Below, piece by piece: positions 35,940-49,034 of a stretch of DNA of 64,000 nt. The DNA lies in contig OY292274.1 in assembly GCA_958496175.1 (NCBI GenBank), positions 2,604,001 through 2,668,000 on the forward strand, given 5' to 3'. The DNA comes from Sisyra terminalis. Lineage: Eukaryota; Arthropoda; Insecta; Neuroptera; Sisyridae. A program made the position numbers and the translations under genes. How positions within the stretch are numbered: the first letter of the stretch is position 1; every line of letters starts with the position of its first letter. The notes below the pieces were generated by a model. The model saw only the letters and a list, made by a program, of their open reading frames with translations. It did not search any database and had not been told where the DNA came from.

Positions 35940-36870
35940 TATTTAGTATCTCTACATGGCTGATCTTCCGACTATCGAAGGAATAATTACGGCTACTTAT
36001 GCTGTAGTCACTGCACTGATGGCAGTAGGAAATGATCCTGCTGAGGCTTCTAACATACTCCAACGCGCTCTAACAGAGTATTGCCGGTGGGCTGACAAGT
36101 TAAAAATAACTATTAACGAAAAGAAATCAGTCCATGTTACTTTCACTACCCGAAAACAGTACTGCCCGCCAATAATGCACAATAATACAGAGTTACCCCA
36201 AATGGATCATGTCAAGGATTTGGGAATGTACTTGGATAGATGGTTAACTTGGGCAAAACACTTAAAAGAAAAAAGAAAATAGCTTAACAAGAAATACGGA
36301 AAGTTGTATTGGCTGATTGGTCACAAGTCACAGTTGACCATAGAAAACAAATTGGTTCTGTACAAATCAATAATAAAACCAATTTAGACCTATGGAGTGG
36401 AACTTTGGGGCACAGCATCCAACTCAAACGTGGAAATAATACAAAGATTTCAATCCAAAGTTCTGCGGACAATAATCGGTGCACCATGGTACATGAATAA
36501 TGTAAGTATCCACGACGACCTACAGGTGGAACATGTGAAGGATGTGATCACTTAGAGAGCGTGGGTCTATCAAACTAGATTTAATGATCATCCAAACCAC
36601 CTTGCCTTGAATCTGCTTGATAACAGTGCGGATGTTAAGCGTCTCAAAAGAGTGTCGATACTTGACCTTATAAACCGATTTTAGTGATATTAGTTGTCAG
36701 TGTTATTATATTTAAGAATACTATTTATACTATAATTATATTTAGGATATTATTGTTGTTTAACTATAATTTTTAATATTAATTGTGTCATTGGACACAA
36801 CTAACTCACGAGTGTTGTAAGTATCACATATTGCATTCAGTCAAGAGGGAGATGGTGTAAAAATAAAATT
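35940..36870 (+). pseudogene. jockey-clade LINE relic: C-terminal half of reverse transcriptase
   Basis: A 5'-truncated non-LTR retrotransposon. One frame from 35956 to 36684 reads MADLPTIEGIITATYAVVTA, then NDPAEASNILQRAL, WADKLKITINEKKSVHVTFT, KDLGMYLDRWLTWAKHLKEK, LYWLIGHKSQLTIENKLVLY, YGVELWGTAS and LRTIIGAPWYMNN, typical of insect jockey RT palm-to-thumb regions. Stops interrupt it at 36280, 36385 and 36553, all in frame. The catalytic YADD box has become YAVV, which would abolish polymerisation. A 3' UTR and A-rich tail run to about 36870. Upstream, the frame is closed by a stop at 35944, consistent with LINE 5' truncation. Confidence 0.92.
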
Positions 36871-36884
36871 TGTAAATAAATTAA

Positions 36885-37110
36885 AAAAGTTTGTATATCT
36901 TTTTTTAACTAAAAAACAGATAAACCAATGTTTATTAAATTTAGTATTATATTAAGTTACAATACTTCTACTCACTGTAGGCGTTAATATCATTACATAA
37001 AAATAATAAGAGAAGACCTTTCCTTTGTAAAACTAAGAGATGAAAGTAATAATAATTACAAATATTGGAAAGATTTTTAAAAAGATTCCTTACACTTTTT
37101 AATTTAAACT
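36885..37110 (+). repeat. Helitron-like fragment
   Basis: TTTTTAACTAAAAAACAG, TACATAAAAATAATAAGAGA and AAAACTAAGAGATGAAAG match the 5' third of the Helitron-like family (TTTAACTAAAGAACGG, AAAATAATAAGGGAAG, AAAACTGAGGGATGAAA). It is cut off on both sides by LINE debris. Confidence 0.5.
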
Positions 37111-37149
37111 AATTATTAAAAATTTAACTACAACAAGCTCACATCAATT

Positions 37150-38345
37150 AGCAAGCTAGAAATAAAGCAATCATCCTGCTGTACAAAGAGGATGAATCAT
37201 CAAAATCACGATCATCAAAACTGTATGGTGAACCATAGATAGCGAAGACTACCACTAAACATACGAGTGTTAGAATACCTTAAAGAAATACAAGTGGAAA
37301 TTTAAACAGCAACAATGAGAGACTCTTGAACTACCTTTTGGACACTGGGTAGTTGGAATCAATCTATTCCTAGGAAAATATTCAGTGGAAAATACAGCAC
37401 CAGAGATATTTCAAAAACTTCAAAATGCTGAATAACTATAAATAACTATCAAGAGCACACGATATATTACACTGATGGGGCAGTAATGGATGGGAGATCT
37501 GGCATGCCAATAGTAAATGCAAACACTTGAATCAGGAAAAGATTGCCAGAGTGCACATCCATATTCTCTGCTAATGTCAAGTCTATAAGAATATTTTTGA
37601 AAATAACTGAAAAAAGACCAAAAAACATATGTTGATCATTCGTTCAAACTTAAAACCCTGCTTAAAAGCTCATTTTAATAAGTTATGAGAAGAAAAAAAA
37701 AAACACTGTCATTCTAGAGCTGAAAAATTAGTTAAAAGAGCTTTGAACAAACAACTTCCAAATAGCCATCATTGAAATTCCTGGGAACCAAGGAATTGAA
37801 GGCAACGAAAGGGTTGATAAGAAAATAAGATTATCAACAACGGAAACAATAAACAATGAACTGAAACTGAGCCTGAGCCTGAGCCTAAAAGACACCATCA
37901 AAATGATCCAAAATTTATCATGACTCCATAATATTACTTAGTGGACAAAACTACAAAAATTGTTTTCGGTTAAGAAAACAATAATAAAAACTCCAAAAAC
38001 TGGTGAATTCACTTAGCAAAAGGAGGTAGATTTGAATTGACTGCGAATCGGTCATACGGGTCGGACATAAATCCATTTAATTTCTGAAATAACCTAGGAA
38101 TGTGATCGATAAAGAGGTGAAAAATTAGAGAACCATATCTTACTGAGATGCAAGGGAACTGAGGCTGAAAGAAGAAAAAATGATGTCCCCCTGAAAATAT
38201 AAGAATGCTTTTCCATGGAACGTGGTATTAAGGCAACCTTTAGGTTGCTGAGAGATACTAGGATGTCTAAAGACCTATAAACCTTGTACGAGTTGTGTTG
38301 TGTTAAAAGCTCTAAGTACAAAAGATTCAAGAGTGATAGTCGCTA
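37150..38345 (+). pseudogene. LINE relic carrying a ribonuclease H domain
   Basis: Broken frames read IYYTDGAVMDGRSGMPIVNA, then RLPECTSIFSANVKSI, and further on IPGNQGIEGNERVDKK, LRIGHTGRT, HILLRCKGTEAERRK and ATFRLLRDT. These are the RNase H core and the C-terminal tail seen in insect non-LTR elements of the I/jockey type. The first catalytic Asp (TDG) and the GNE..D block remain, but the usual Glu of the SAE box is Asn. Many stops and frameshifts are present, so it is not functional. It could be the distal part of a different LINE from the 35940 fragment, because jockey itself usually lacks RNase H (family knowledge). Confidence 0.85.
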
Positions 38346-39391
38346 ATGATCCTGATAGTTAAAGTGACTATAAATAACCAAGAGAAAAAAACCGTAAAAT
38401 ACTCGAGGATGCAACTGGATTCCCGGCTTAACTTTGTTGAATATATAAAGAGACAATATTTTGTTTTTTATGATGGCAAATTCTTTTAACCGAAATTTTT
38501 CGGTTTGAATATCAGTAAATTTTTATTTTCAAATCTGGATAGTAAGATGTGTATGATTTCAAGCTTTTCATTCCCTTATATTCTAAATAACTACTATTAA
38601 TGATTTTCGATAGTTTTTTTTTATGTTAATATCATCTTGATTTAATTACAGATAATCTTAACAACAATTAATCAATAAAAAGTTTAATAGAAAAAAATGC
38701 ATACTTATATTGTAAAACAACTCATATTAGGAAAATGAAAGAATGTTGCCATATCAAGATTACTTGATTTCTGAAGAGTTTTGTCGATCATTATCAGCAA
38801 AATATGTTTTCTAGCATAAGTTTTATGTAAAATGAAACATATTTTTCTATTCAGTAGAATCGTATCATTGTCTCTAGATTGTTCTTGAAGTAAAAACTCT
38901 TTCTTTCAAAACAAACTCGTTCGTACTTGAAGCATTATTTTCTCAATTGTCTCTCAACAGTGCGATTTTGAAGCTTGGCTAGTTGCACTCGTACTAATTT
39001 CGTACGTGATTATCTTGACAGCCAATTTTCATGTCCTTGGAAGAGTCAGGAACGATCACAACTATGAACAACAATAGGTTGGAATGGGTAGCACGTTTAT
39101 TCAATAAAACTCAATTCGATTTTTTGCTCTGAGTTTCATTAAAGATGAAGTGAAACAAGAGTACAAATGGAAAAAATCAGTGTCATGTTACAGAACTTTG
39201 ACTTCGAGGTTGTTTTGTTGAGAAAATTACATCTCATTGGACAAGGGGTTTGTTCCAATTGAGGTTTTCTGTAAAGAATGCTTTCACAGTAGATCAATAC
39301 TTATTGTGTGGAAACATAGATATACGAGTACATGACACTAAACTTCATATGATACTTGTTTCATATTTATTGCATTTATTTTTGTTTTAAA
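38346..39391. other. AT-rich non-coding DNA, no feature recognised
   Basis: Part of receptor intron 1. No gene or repeat end was recognised. Confidence 0.5.
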
Positions 39392-40817
39392 CTAGCTGAT
39401 CCCCGCGACTTTGTCTTCATAACGTAGATTATATTTTTTTTTAGATTTTGTATTTGTCGTGGTATATGCAAATTTTTGTTTTTCTTATTTCTTTTACAAA
39501 AAACATAATCGTACTGAAAAACACTATTTCGTCGATTTTAAAAAGACAAAAGCGGTGGAAAGCGTGGAAGTTAATTCGAATATTTTTTTTTGTTTTCAAT
39601 AACAATTAATGGTTTTCAAATTGTTTTAAATACCGCAGAAAAGTTAGTATGGAAGATTTTATATTTTAATTGATAATGAAATATATGACATAAAATTACT
39701 TCCTTAATGCTTTTCAACAGAATATATACTTTATCCAGGTCACAATCATTGATTCATAAAAAAAATAGATTTTAAAAAGTTTGATTATTGAAAAACGAAG
39801 AAAAATTAAAAGTTGTTTATTTGGTAAAAGTATTACATAAACTTTCATACTAATTAAGTGAAATTACGTTATCTAAAATTCTGTCATTAAAGTTATTAAC
39901 AAAAACAGACACTTATTAATAATTGCGTATGTATTTATTATACTTATTAACTTTAAAATTTAGATTGTTGGTTAACTGTACATTTTCTCATACAAAGTTA
40001 GTTATCCCCTTTCATTCTTTTTGGATAGGAATTTTCAAAAAAAAATTCTTATCACTTGATTACTTCTTATAAGGAATACACCGAATATTAAAACTTCATC
40101 AGTCAGAGGGGATATATAAATACACGATTTTATATATGCACGGTTTTAAAAACGTATTTACTTTAAGCTTTGTTACTATTATTATTATTACTTTTACATT
40201 TTTTTCGTTAATATTTCCATAATGAGCAACCCTATGAGTCTATTTACAACAATTTTGTAAAAAAAAGTTCACTGAAAAATTTGAGCTCACGTCTATTTCA
40301 TTATCAGAATCAGAATGTCAGATATGTAAGCCAATGCGCTATTAAAATATCTATACCACGTATATTTGTATATAAAAACATTTATATTTCCAAGAAGCAA
40401 TTTTTTGTACCTTAAATTGAATTTACTGTGTTTCTTATTAGTTTAACTAAAAAAATTAAAACAGATTATTTTCTAACTTTTAAATATCTTCCCAATGATA
40501 TATAACTAGACTGTCTAAAGTAAATTTTTTTTATCCCTCAGTTTTTACGTAGGGGAAAACTTCCCTTATTATTTTTAAGGAATGATAAGTAGCCTAATGT
40601 GATTCGGTAATAGTGTTGTTTCTTAACATCAAATTTCATTAAATTCGGTTGTTCCGTTCTTTAGTTAAATCTGGAGACACAGACAGACAGACAGACAATA
40701 ATTTTAAGAATGTTAAATATGGAATAAGGGCTTCTTGAAACAAATACTATTTACTCTTAAATTTGATTCAAAATCAAAATTGTACATACAGACGTAAGAA
40801 TTTTATATATATTAGGA
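39392..40817 (-). mobile_element. Helitron-like copy H8, both ends present
   Basis: On the minus strand it begins near 40817 with TCCTAATATATATAAAATTC then TTACGTCTGTATGTAC, and ends at 39392 with ATGAAGACAAAGTCGCGGGG and CTAGT. The body includes a tRNA-like module (about 40344-40269), the TCTGACTGATGAAGTTTTAA block and a decayed distal part. It is about 1.43 kb and non-autonomous. Confidence 0.85.
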
Positions 40818-43800
40818 TTGATTTATAAGTCTCAAGAATACCCAAATATGTAATAAGTCGTGTAATAAGTTGTGAAAAATATAAGGTTAATATTATAATC
40901 GTTAAAAGACAGTTCATGTTAAACTATCAAATATCAAATATTTTTCAATTATTACTTACAAAATCAATAAGAAAAGAAAATATTGATCGATTTTTTTTCT
41001 CTATAAATCATTTTTAAATCAACACAAAAAGATAAAAACACTTATCAGTAAATTAACTTTACTAAAGCATTCAATCATTTTATATTTTTTTCAATTTTTT
41101 TTTGGTTATTGTCTTTATAAAAAAATATCATCCTTCTCTAAAAAAAGCAGAGCTGATGAAACCCGCTGATAATAATTTGAAAGACGAAAAGGTCTGGACG
41201 AAAGAAAAGGTCAAAAGTTATGAAAGCATAAGAAAAATATGAAAAAAGTTGGATTGTTGGTAAATGATGTACCTATCACATGGTTTCCTTATATTCGGAT
41301 ACATATTTGGGAGAATTTTAATATAAAAAAGTAACCCAAGAAAATAAAATTTTCATTTTAAATCCTTTATATCAAACTTTTGATTTCATTTAACTTAAAT
41401 TGTAGGAGTTTATTTTATAAATGACTTTGTTTCATCTCATTCACTTGATCACATACTAAATTGAAGAATTGAATAAAAGTTAGCTTCAATTGAGCTGAAA
41501 TTTGAATAAATGAAAATGTAAGGTGACACAAGTCGATGTGTAAAATTTCAGCTCGATTGAATAACTGGAGGTATGTAATTATCACCTCCAAAATTTGTCG
41601 CCATCAAGAACGTGAACTTATATAAAGGATTTAATAAAAATATTCAGACTCAAGAGTAATTTATTAGAGGCCTAAAAAGTATAATATACTTTGTTAAGTC
41701 GTAAAAGGTAAACAAGAATACAAAAACAATATTTTCTGCTTTACAAATTTTAAATATTTTTTTTTTTATCTCTTTACATCTCTTTAAATTCCTCAATTTC
41801 ATCGAAATTTTAAGAAATCACAGCTAATTTTTAACATTTTTAACAAGTATTTATTATTAATTTCTTAAATTTTACGAAAAACTTTTACAGACATAAAAAA
41901 AAATCTTTCCACACTTGTATCAATTGTTCTCTTTCAAATATAATTCATCTTTACCGCTAATATACTCGTACATTTCATTTGAACTATTAATTCCCCTAGA
42001 AAAATACTAAAAATAATACTATATTTAAAATTTTAACTACAAATTAAACATGGTAAATATTTCCAATGAGTAGGTGGAAAACGAAGAAGCTAATCCATAC
42101 AAGAGTTCTTAAAAACCGAAAACTTATTCCATTAAAATTATATATGTAACAATATTAAAAATGGTACAATCTTAAAGGAAATCATAAAGTAACAAAAATA
42201 CTCAATTATCCTATGAGTTAGAGAGTGCCAAACAATTAAATAAGGCTTATAATATAGAAAGATAAAATTATAATATTCAATATTTTAAAGTATACTTAGC
42301 ATTTTTGTAACTTTATTTTTTTTAAAAGAAACTGTATGTTATCGTTAAACACAAACTTTTTCTTTTCAAATTTTCTTTGCTATCCATTTTAATTTAATTT
42401 AGATTTACATCATTATAACTAACAATATTATTTAAAAATTATTTTAAGTTTATTAAATTTTTTATTATTTTGTTTAATATGTATAGCATATTTAATGGAA
42501 AATGAGGCTTGCATTCGATATACGTAAAGCCAGTTAAATTCAACCATCAATTTTTAATATTGATATTTTTTCTTTTTTCTTTCGAAGGTAAATTCAATAA
42601 TAAAATTAGACCGCGCTTGAAACAATGTAATTAAATTTATCGGAGCGATAAAAAGCACATTCGTAATGTGTACATTCGTTTTAATATTAGTATGTATTTA
42701 TTTCAAGTTGAATAAAAAAAAATTAAACAAATATTTTATTTAGAAATTTATGTTAAAAGCCTTTTATTATACTTTTTCCTTCGAGCTTTTCTAAATTAAA
42801 AGCTCAAAATATGTCTACTTAAATATCTCATTTCAAATCAAATCATACCGGAATACAATGCTTTCACAGAATAACAAATTTTAAAATTCAAAATGAACAA
42901 AGTATCACAATTTTTTTCCATCTTATATTTTGCTCGTTTCCGGGGCATTTAATATTGTTCTAATATGATGTTATCTTTTATTATTATTCCTTCTTTTTTC
43001 AGCATTTACAGGAGTGTTTTAAATTTTATCTCTTCTTTTTTAATATTTATTTAAAGATTTTTAAAAGTCTTTTTAAAGTTCAAGCTTTGCACGGGCTTTA
43101 GAGTTTCCAAATTGTATGCTAGTTGCCAAAGGTAAAAGAACAAGAAAAAATTGCAATAAATGGCAAACATCTCCATATTTTGGTATTCATAAAAACTTCG
43201 AACGTTTAAAATCATTTAAACTTAAAAAAATGTCTTCTATAAACCTCATTGGAAAATATATAAAGACTTTCAAGACTACTTAAAAAAATTAATACTTCTA
43301 TGTTAAAAAATGTGTACTACTGGTAGACATAGTAGCATTCTTTTTAAAACCAAATTTTTTTAATATTTTTTGGCTTAAGCATTTTTAATAACCGTATAGT
43401 AAGTCCAACTATGGGTACTATATAACAACGGTAAGTAATAATCAGTAAGTTAAATGACTTCTCTAATAAACCTTAAGTTTAGACCCTACCAATCGATTTC
43501 AACCGAAAAGTGAGGCTCGTACAAAAAGATACTATATAAAAGTTGTCGAAATTTTCAAGTTAAACAACATGATCTTAATTAATCTAAAAAATACAAAGAT
43601 AAATAAATAATGGGAAAAATAAATAGCAAAAAAATCAAATCACCACATAGGTAGATACCAAAAGGAATAAATAAAATTACAATTTTTACAATTTTATTTT
43701 ACCTAGGATTTTGGTGTCACTAAAATGATCATCACTTAAATACAGTCTGATATAGCAATGATAAAAAAATATAATAATCCCTGTTAAAAAAAGTAATTTA

Positions 43801-44700
43801 TAGGCATTTTAAAATTATTACTTCTAAAATACCTTTAATGGCTTTAAATGACTTCTGCTTATTTTATATAACCAAATTCTTTTAATATCTTTCCCTTACC
43901 ACTTCAAAATAGCGAAAATGCAACTGAAATATTGAGTGAAGGCTAAGAAATTATGAGATAGAGGTATATGTTGTCTTTGTAATACTCTATCAGGAACTGT
44001 CAATTGGCTTCTTTGAAGGTGGACCTGAGTGGAGTCATGATTGACGGCAAAATACAAATTCTTTTAGTATACACTACACACTAAATAAATTCTAATAATA
44101 TTTTCTAATAGTTTAACTCTAAAACTTATCAAAGGTGTTGATCAAAAACTAAATAAATTGATGCTACGAAATTGCAATCGCGAATTGATGAGCGTTGAAA
44201 AGAACATAACAAAATCTATTTGAAACTGGAGTCGTGTGATCAGATGTGATATTAAACGTGGCAAAATACAAATTCAATTGAGATCTAATTTTAAATCTCA
44301 ATAGAATTTTAATATAAATTCTCAATTCTTAGCTGTTTTAAAATTAATAAAATCTTAATTTCTTTTGTATTTAATCTATTAGTAAAGTTATATTTTTAAA
44401 GATGAAGTGTGATATATTTTTTTTTTTAGTAAACAGTATCAAATAGAATAGAAAATGTGGGAACGTATAGAAGTCAATGGTTAAAAATATGCAACCAATG
44501 CGTAGCATGTCTGATCACCGGCCATACTTATGTCTTTGTCCTTTTTTATTTCATACATAACAGCTTTTCTTTCACTTATTTTTCTATCAACCTTCTCAGA
44601 ATGCAACTATATATTAACAATTTTCAAAAAAAATATTAAAGGCAATTAAAAACTTTTACTCTTTAAATGCCTTATTTTAACAAAGATATATTTAACATAA
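40818..44700. other. AT-rich receptor intron, no clear gene or element
   Basis: Nearly 4 kb without a recognisable feature. A weak inverted pair (CAATTGAGCTGAAATTT near 41490 and AAATTTCAGCTCGATTGA near 41549) with the following AACTGGAGGTATGTAATT hints at an old repeat but has no defined ends. Confidence 0.5.
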
Positions 44701-44701
44701 A

Positions 44702-45580
44702 TAAAGGATGTTTCAATAAGAGCGCAAGATTTGATTTGCGCGCCATGTTCGACAGCCATAATGTCACATGATTATGACGTGATAAATCGAAAGTTAACAG
44801 ATGGTAGTTCGTAAACATGCAACAGTAGACCACGAACAGCGAAGAAAATTCACCAATTGGGTCGTTGAGCAACCTCCGGATTTTGCAAACAAAATCATTT
44901 TCAGTAATAAGGCCACATTCTCCTCGATGGCTTGGTGAATAGGCAAAACTGTTGCATTTGGGGCTTAGAAAATCCACGAATGATTCATCAGAAATCAATG
45001 CATCCGAAACGGGTCACTGTATGGTGTGTATTATGGTCTGGAGGAATAATTGGACCATTTTTCTTTGAAAACGGAGAAGGTAATGCAGTAACGGTAAATG
45101 GCGAACGTTATCGTAATATGAAAACAGTTTCTTGTGCCTCATTTGAAAGCTATTGATTTTGAAGACATGTGGTTTCAGTAGGACGGTGCCACATACCATA
45201 TCGCCCGTGAAACATTGACGATCTTGCACGAGTTTACTCCTGGTGTTTCATTTCGCGAATAGGTGACTAGAATTGGCCTCTACGCTCTTGCGATTTAACG
45301 TCTTTAGTTTTCTGGCTTTGGGATTATATGAAGTTACAGGTTTATGCCAATAAGCCTGCAACCATCGAAGTATTAAAAGCCGAAATTAGACGCTATACCA
45401 ATGAAATACCACCACATGTATTCAATAACGTTATTGAAAATTTCGTCAAAAGAATATGCAAGTTGTTTCATAACTCCCAAATGTATTTTTTCTAAGTCAA
45501 AAAATATTTCAATACTTTGCTTCATAAAACCATGTTTTATTGAACTTTGAAATCTTGCGCTCTTGTTGAAACATCCTTTA
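44702..45580 (+). mobile_element. defective mariner-type element, copy 1
   Basis: Element 44704-45578 (875 bp) has TIRs AAGGATGTTTCAATAAGAGC and its inverted mate, both flanked by TA (44702-44703, 45579-45580), as for Tc1/mariner. It keeps only the central and C-terminal part of the transposase; the N-terminal DNA-binding region is absent. The sibling at 52797-53663 has the same structure and shared lesions. Confidence 0.92.
44820..45475 (+). pseudogene. mariner transposase fragment, catalytically dead
   Basis: Frames shift repeatedly. Recognisable pieces in order are DHEQRRKFTNWVVEQ, FANKIIFSNKATF, NRQNCCIWGLENPRMIHQ, HPKRVTVWCVLWSGGIIGPF, GNAVTVNGERYR, then WFQ-stop-DGATYHIARETLT and RSCDLTSLVFWLWDYMK. 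This is the DDD catalytic core of a mariner transposase. The first catalytic Asp (expected FSDEAHF) is Asn. A TAG stop sits just before the second Asp, and a frameshift lies after ATF. It cannot encode an active enzyme. Confidence 0.88.
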
Positions 45581-47560
45581 TGAAGTTCATATATAAACAA
45601 AGTTATTGTTTCTGAGATATAATACCTAATTACATATATACACACGTCATATTTAAAATGATCAAAAGAAATATTATTCATACAACTTTACCAACAAAAA
45701 GTATCGTAATTATAGCACTTCCTGCAGTAGTTTCATAGGTACAGGGAAATACAACAATTAGGTACTTTTCATCACTATTTTTTGAATTTTGCTAATTTGA
45801 CACTCCAAAGAATCTTTTACAAGTGGGAAAAGTATTTTTTTTCACAATCTATTAGATGTCTCACGTTGTTATATTTTTACCTTACATCCGCTTCTGTTAT
45901 GAATTTCAAACACGCAAATATTATTAATATATATTTCATTTATTCAAATATTTTTTTTATTTTATCCGAACCCAATGAATTCAAATAATAAAACTTACAT
46001 AATATGCGCTACTTAAAATATTTATACAAAGTTTATTTAGACCAGATAAAAAAATTTAACATACTTCTGTTTTAAAATTTTCATTCGAGTAAATCGGGTT
46101 TTAGGTTTGGCAAATTCATCAAAATGCGATATTTACATTTAAATGCACATCTAGACCACTTCCAATTTCCCAAATCAAAACTATCTTCTATCTTTTTCGG
46201 AATAAATGAAATACGTTTTTATTAATGTCATACCAATTCAAAATCAATTGAAAAATTGATTTCATGATAGCAACAAATTAAAAAATATTTACATGCTTAA
46301 AATGTGACTTCCATTTTAATAAAATATAATAGTTTTATGTTTTGTAGCTATGCTGCTCTTATACCAAGTTTTTGTCAAATAAAATTAAAGTGTGTTAATT
46401 TAAGTATCACAAGACAACAATAGATAGTCACTAAAGATTGAATGGATAAAACTGCTATTAGTGGGTTGTATGTATAGATAAGGCTGTATTCTCCGCTTGT
46501 AGCGACCAATAAAACCTCATGTTTATGTTAAAATAAAAGGCGGACATGACAAAAATGTATTTGCAGCAAGGAAATTCAGTCTCTAACTGGGATTTAAGAT
46601 TAATGTTTTTTTAAGGTTTAAGAAAGTAGTGAGCTTTTTTTATAAGTCATATTCATTTTATTTGGTTAAGATCTAAAGGAAGAGTAAATAGGATATCGAT
46701 CAGTATGAAACAGTATTCACTTGTTTAAAAGTTCAATTTTACAATTGTGTGAAGGTGACCATCTTTAAACTCCAACCAATTTTAAGTTTTTATAGTTTTA
46801 AAGCAATAGTTTTAAAACTTAGAAATATGAAAAAGTTCTCATTTATTCAATAATTCAGGATATTAATATTTATCATTTCCGAAAAGTTTATATAGGTATT
46901 AACGAAGTCTAAAAACCCCTAACTTTTCCATTCTTGAACAAAATATTGTACTTGGTAAAGAAAATAATAGATTATAAAAGTTTATAGAAATATTAAAATA
47001 AATTATTTCATTTTTGTGGCTTTATCAATATTGAGAAAGAAAAGGTAACAGCTAGACAATACAAATTGTTTCGCTGTTTTTTTTTATGATGATAGTAAAT
47101 ATTATTTGAGGCATAATACATCACTATAAAAGAATCGTAAACGATCAATCACCCACAGAAAATTGCCTTGTTTTTCTCGGTGAAAATTTCTTTGCTTTAC
47201 TGCAATTTCGCTGCAGAATTTCAGCTATTTTATGCTTTATTTTCAACAGTTTCACGAATTGTTATGATTTATTTTTGACAAGTGAATTATAGGTTTATTT
47301 TTTTCAGAAACTATTTTCGGCAAATAAATTTTACGGTCTTATACTATTTTAAGGTGAAACGTAAGCAATAAATTGGAGAGAATCTGAAAAAAAACGCTAC
47401 AACGCATTTTTATTTTGGTTATTTTATTTAGCAAACTGATAAAAGTTAAACAATAACGTTCAATTTTATTAAATTTGAATAGGCTTTTAAAGTTACAAGG
47501 AAATTTATAAAATTTTCTTCATAAAATATACTAATCTTTCCATACGTTTTCGGTATAAGC
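45581..47560. other. AT-rich receptor intron, no feature recognised
   Basis: No gene or repeat end recognised. Confidence 0.5.
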
Positions 47561-48078
47561 TTGGATCAGGAACGTCGAAATTTGAGAACTGTTTTCGAAT
47601 GGTTTCGATATTATTCCTGTACGTATTGTTCACTCGAATGCAATTTGTACGTAAATTTTGACATGTCAGAAATGAAGTAGCGACTTTTTCATTTCAGCAC
47701 ACCCACAATCTGGCAATGTTGCATTTTCGACTTTGTTTTAATTTAATTCGCGATTAAATCGGTCCATAATAAAAATGTACCCACAAAAGAGAGAATTATA
47801 CCATATTAGAATTGAATTAACAAAAATATCGCGAATTAAATTAAAAACAAAATCGAAAATGCAATGTTGGCAGTTGTGGGTGTGCTAAAATGGACTTGAG
47901 ACGAAAATTTAATTTTACATATTATAATATAAATACATATTTGAAAATAAACGTCACTTCTTCATTTCTGGCATGTCAAAGTTTACGTACAAATTGCATT
48001 CGAGTGAACAATACGTACCCATTCGGAACAGTATAGAATAACTTTTCAGTTCGGAATATCTTGACGTTCCTGATCCAA
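47561..48078. mobile_element. palindromic element with a second palindrome nested in it
   Basis: Outer arms: TTGGATCAGGAACGTC (47561) against GACGTTCCTGATCCAA (ending 48078), continuing through CGAATGCAATTTGTACGT and TTTGACATGTCAGAAATGAA against their complements near 47965-48010. The outer arm pairing is interrupted by the independent palindrome at 47691-47890. Target duplications are not evident. Confidence 0.85.
47691..47890. mobile_element. second copy of the 28410 palindromic MITE family
   Basis: AGCACACCCACAATCTGGCA, TGCATTTTCGACTTTG and TTTAATTCGCGA occur as in the element at 28410-28634, with the mirrored arm ending GTGGGTGTGCTAAAATG. One outer end appears trimmed or altered relative to the sibling, and no 8-bp duplication is seen. 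It is nested in the 47561-48078 palindrome. Confidence 0.88.
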
Positions 48079-49034
48079 TAAAATAGACTTGAAGGTATAT
48101 TACTTACTTTTAGACATTATAAACTAGTCTGAATTTTGATTTAATTCTTAAATCGGTATTAGCTCAATACTTTTCGAATTTAAAGTTTATAACCCATTTT
48201 GAAAAAAAAATCAGCAGTTTTGAGTAAGACAAGACATTTTTACCCATTTTATGTATAGGTGTAGAGAAAGTATCAAAATCAAAATCGAACTTGGTAATAA
48301 AAATCGAAGACTTATCCCAAATTTTATAGAAATCGATCTTTATTGTTACCATGTGTCTGAATTGTACAATAAAATCCGGCTACTGTACCAATGTCGTATG
48401 GTTCCTTTAATAGTAAGAATAACATCTTAATCAAAATATCACTTTGACGTCACGAAAATAAAGATCAAATCAAGCAGATACGAATCAAATTGAGAAAACC
48501 CCAACAGTCATTTTATCATTTTTACATTACTCTTAACGAAGTATTGTTCATTGTTATGTACTTTGTATTAGACACGAAATAAGACTTTTCCATAAGTTAT
48601 TTTCATTTTATTTTATAAATTAATATTTAAAGTCATCTCAGATTTACCACGTCAATGTGAGAAATGTGAGTTTAATTAGACATTAGATTTGGGTAAAACA
48701 TCACAACTGAAATTTGAAAGGTATAAACCTTTTGAATTAACTGTAACATCTAAATCAAAACTTAAATAGGTCATTACTAAATTTCAATTTGAAATAAATT
48801 TCATCAATTATTAGGAAGAATTTAATATCTATCAGTAAAAGAAAGCTTTGCAGGATCTTGAACCACAGTGAACATGGTGCACGAAACCAATTAAAAGAGA
48901 TATGACGCAATATGAAAACATTAAGAATTGTTGCCACACGAAATAGTATCGTTATAACAATTTCAACGTGTTCTAAGAAATAATCACGTTTTTCGATCGT
49001 TATAGAATTAGTAGAAGAATATTATGTTACTCAC
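48079..49034. other. 5' part of receptor intron 1
   Basis: Non-coding. The donor GTGAGT at 49034-49029 (minus strand) opens this intron. Confidence 0.7.

Noticed and set aside
35390..37110. A single Helitron interrupted by the jockey fragment
   Set aside because: The two Helitron-like pieces are in the wrong order for one element: the middle block comes before the 5' block.
44672..44998. Minus-strand open frame of 108 codons over mariner copy 1
   Set aside because: Antisense shadow of the transposase remnant; the same antisense frame appears at 53361-53612 over copy 2.
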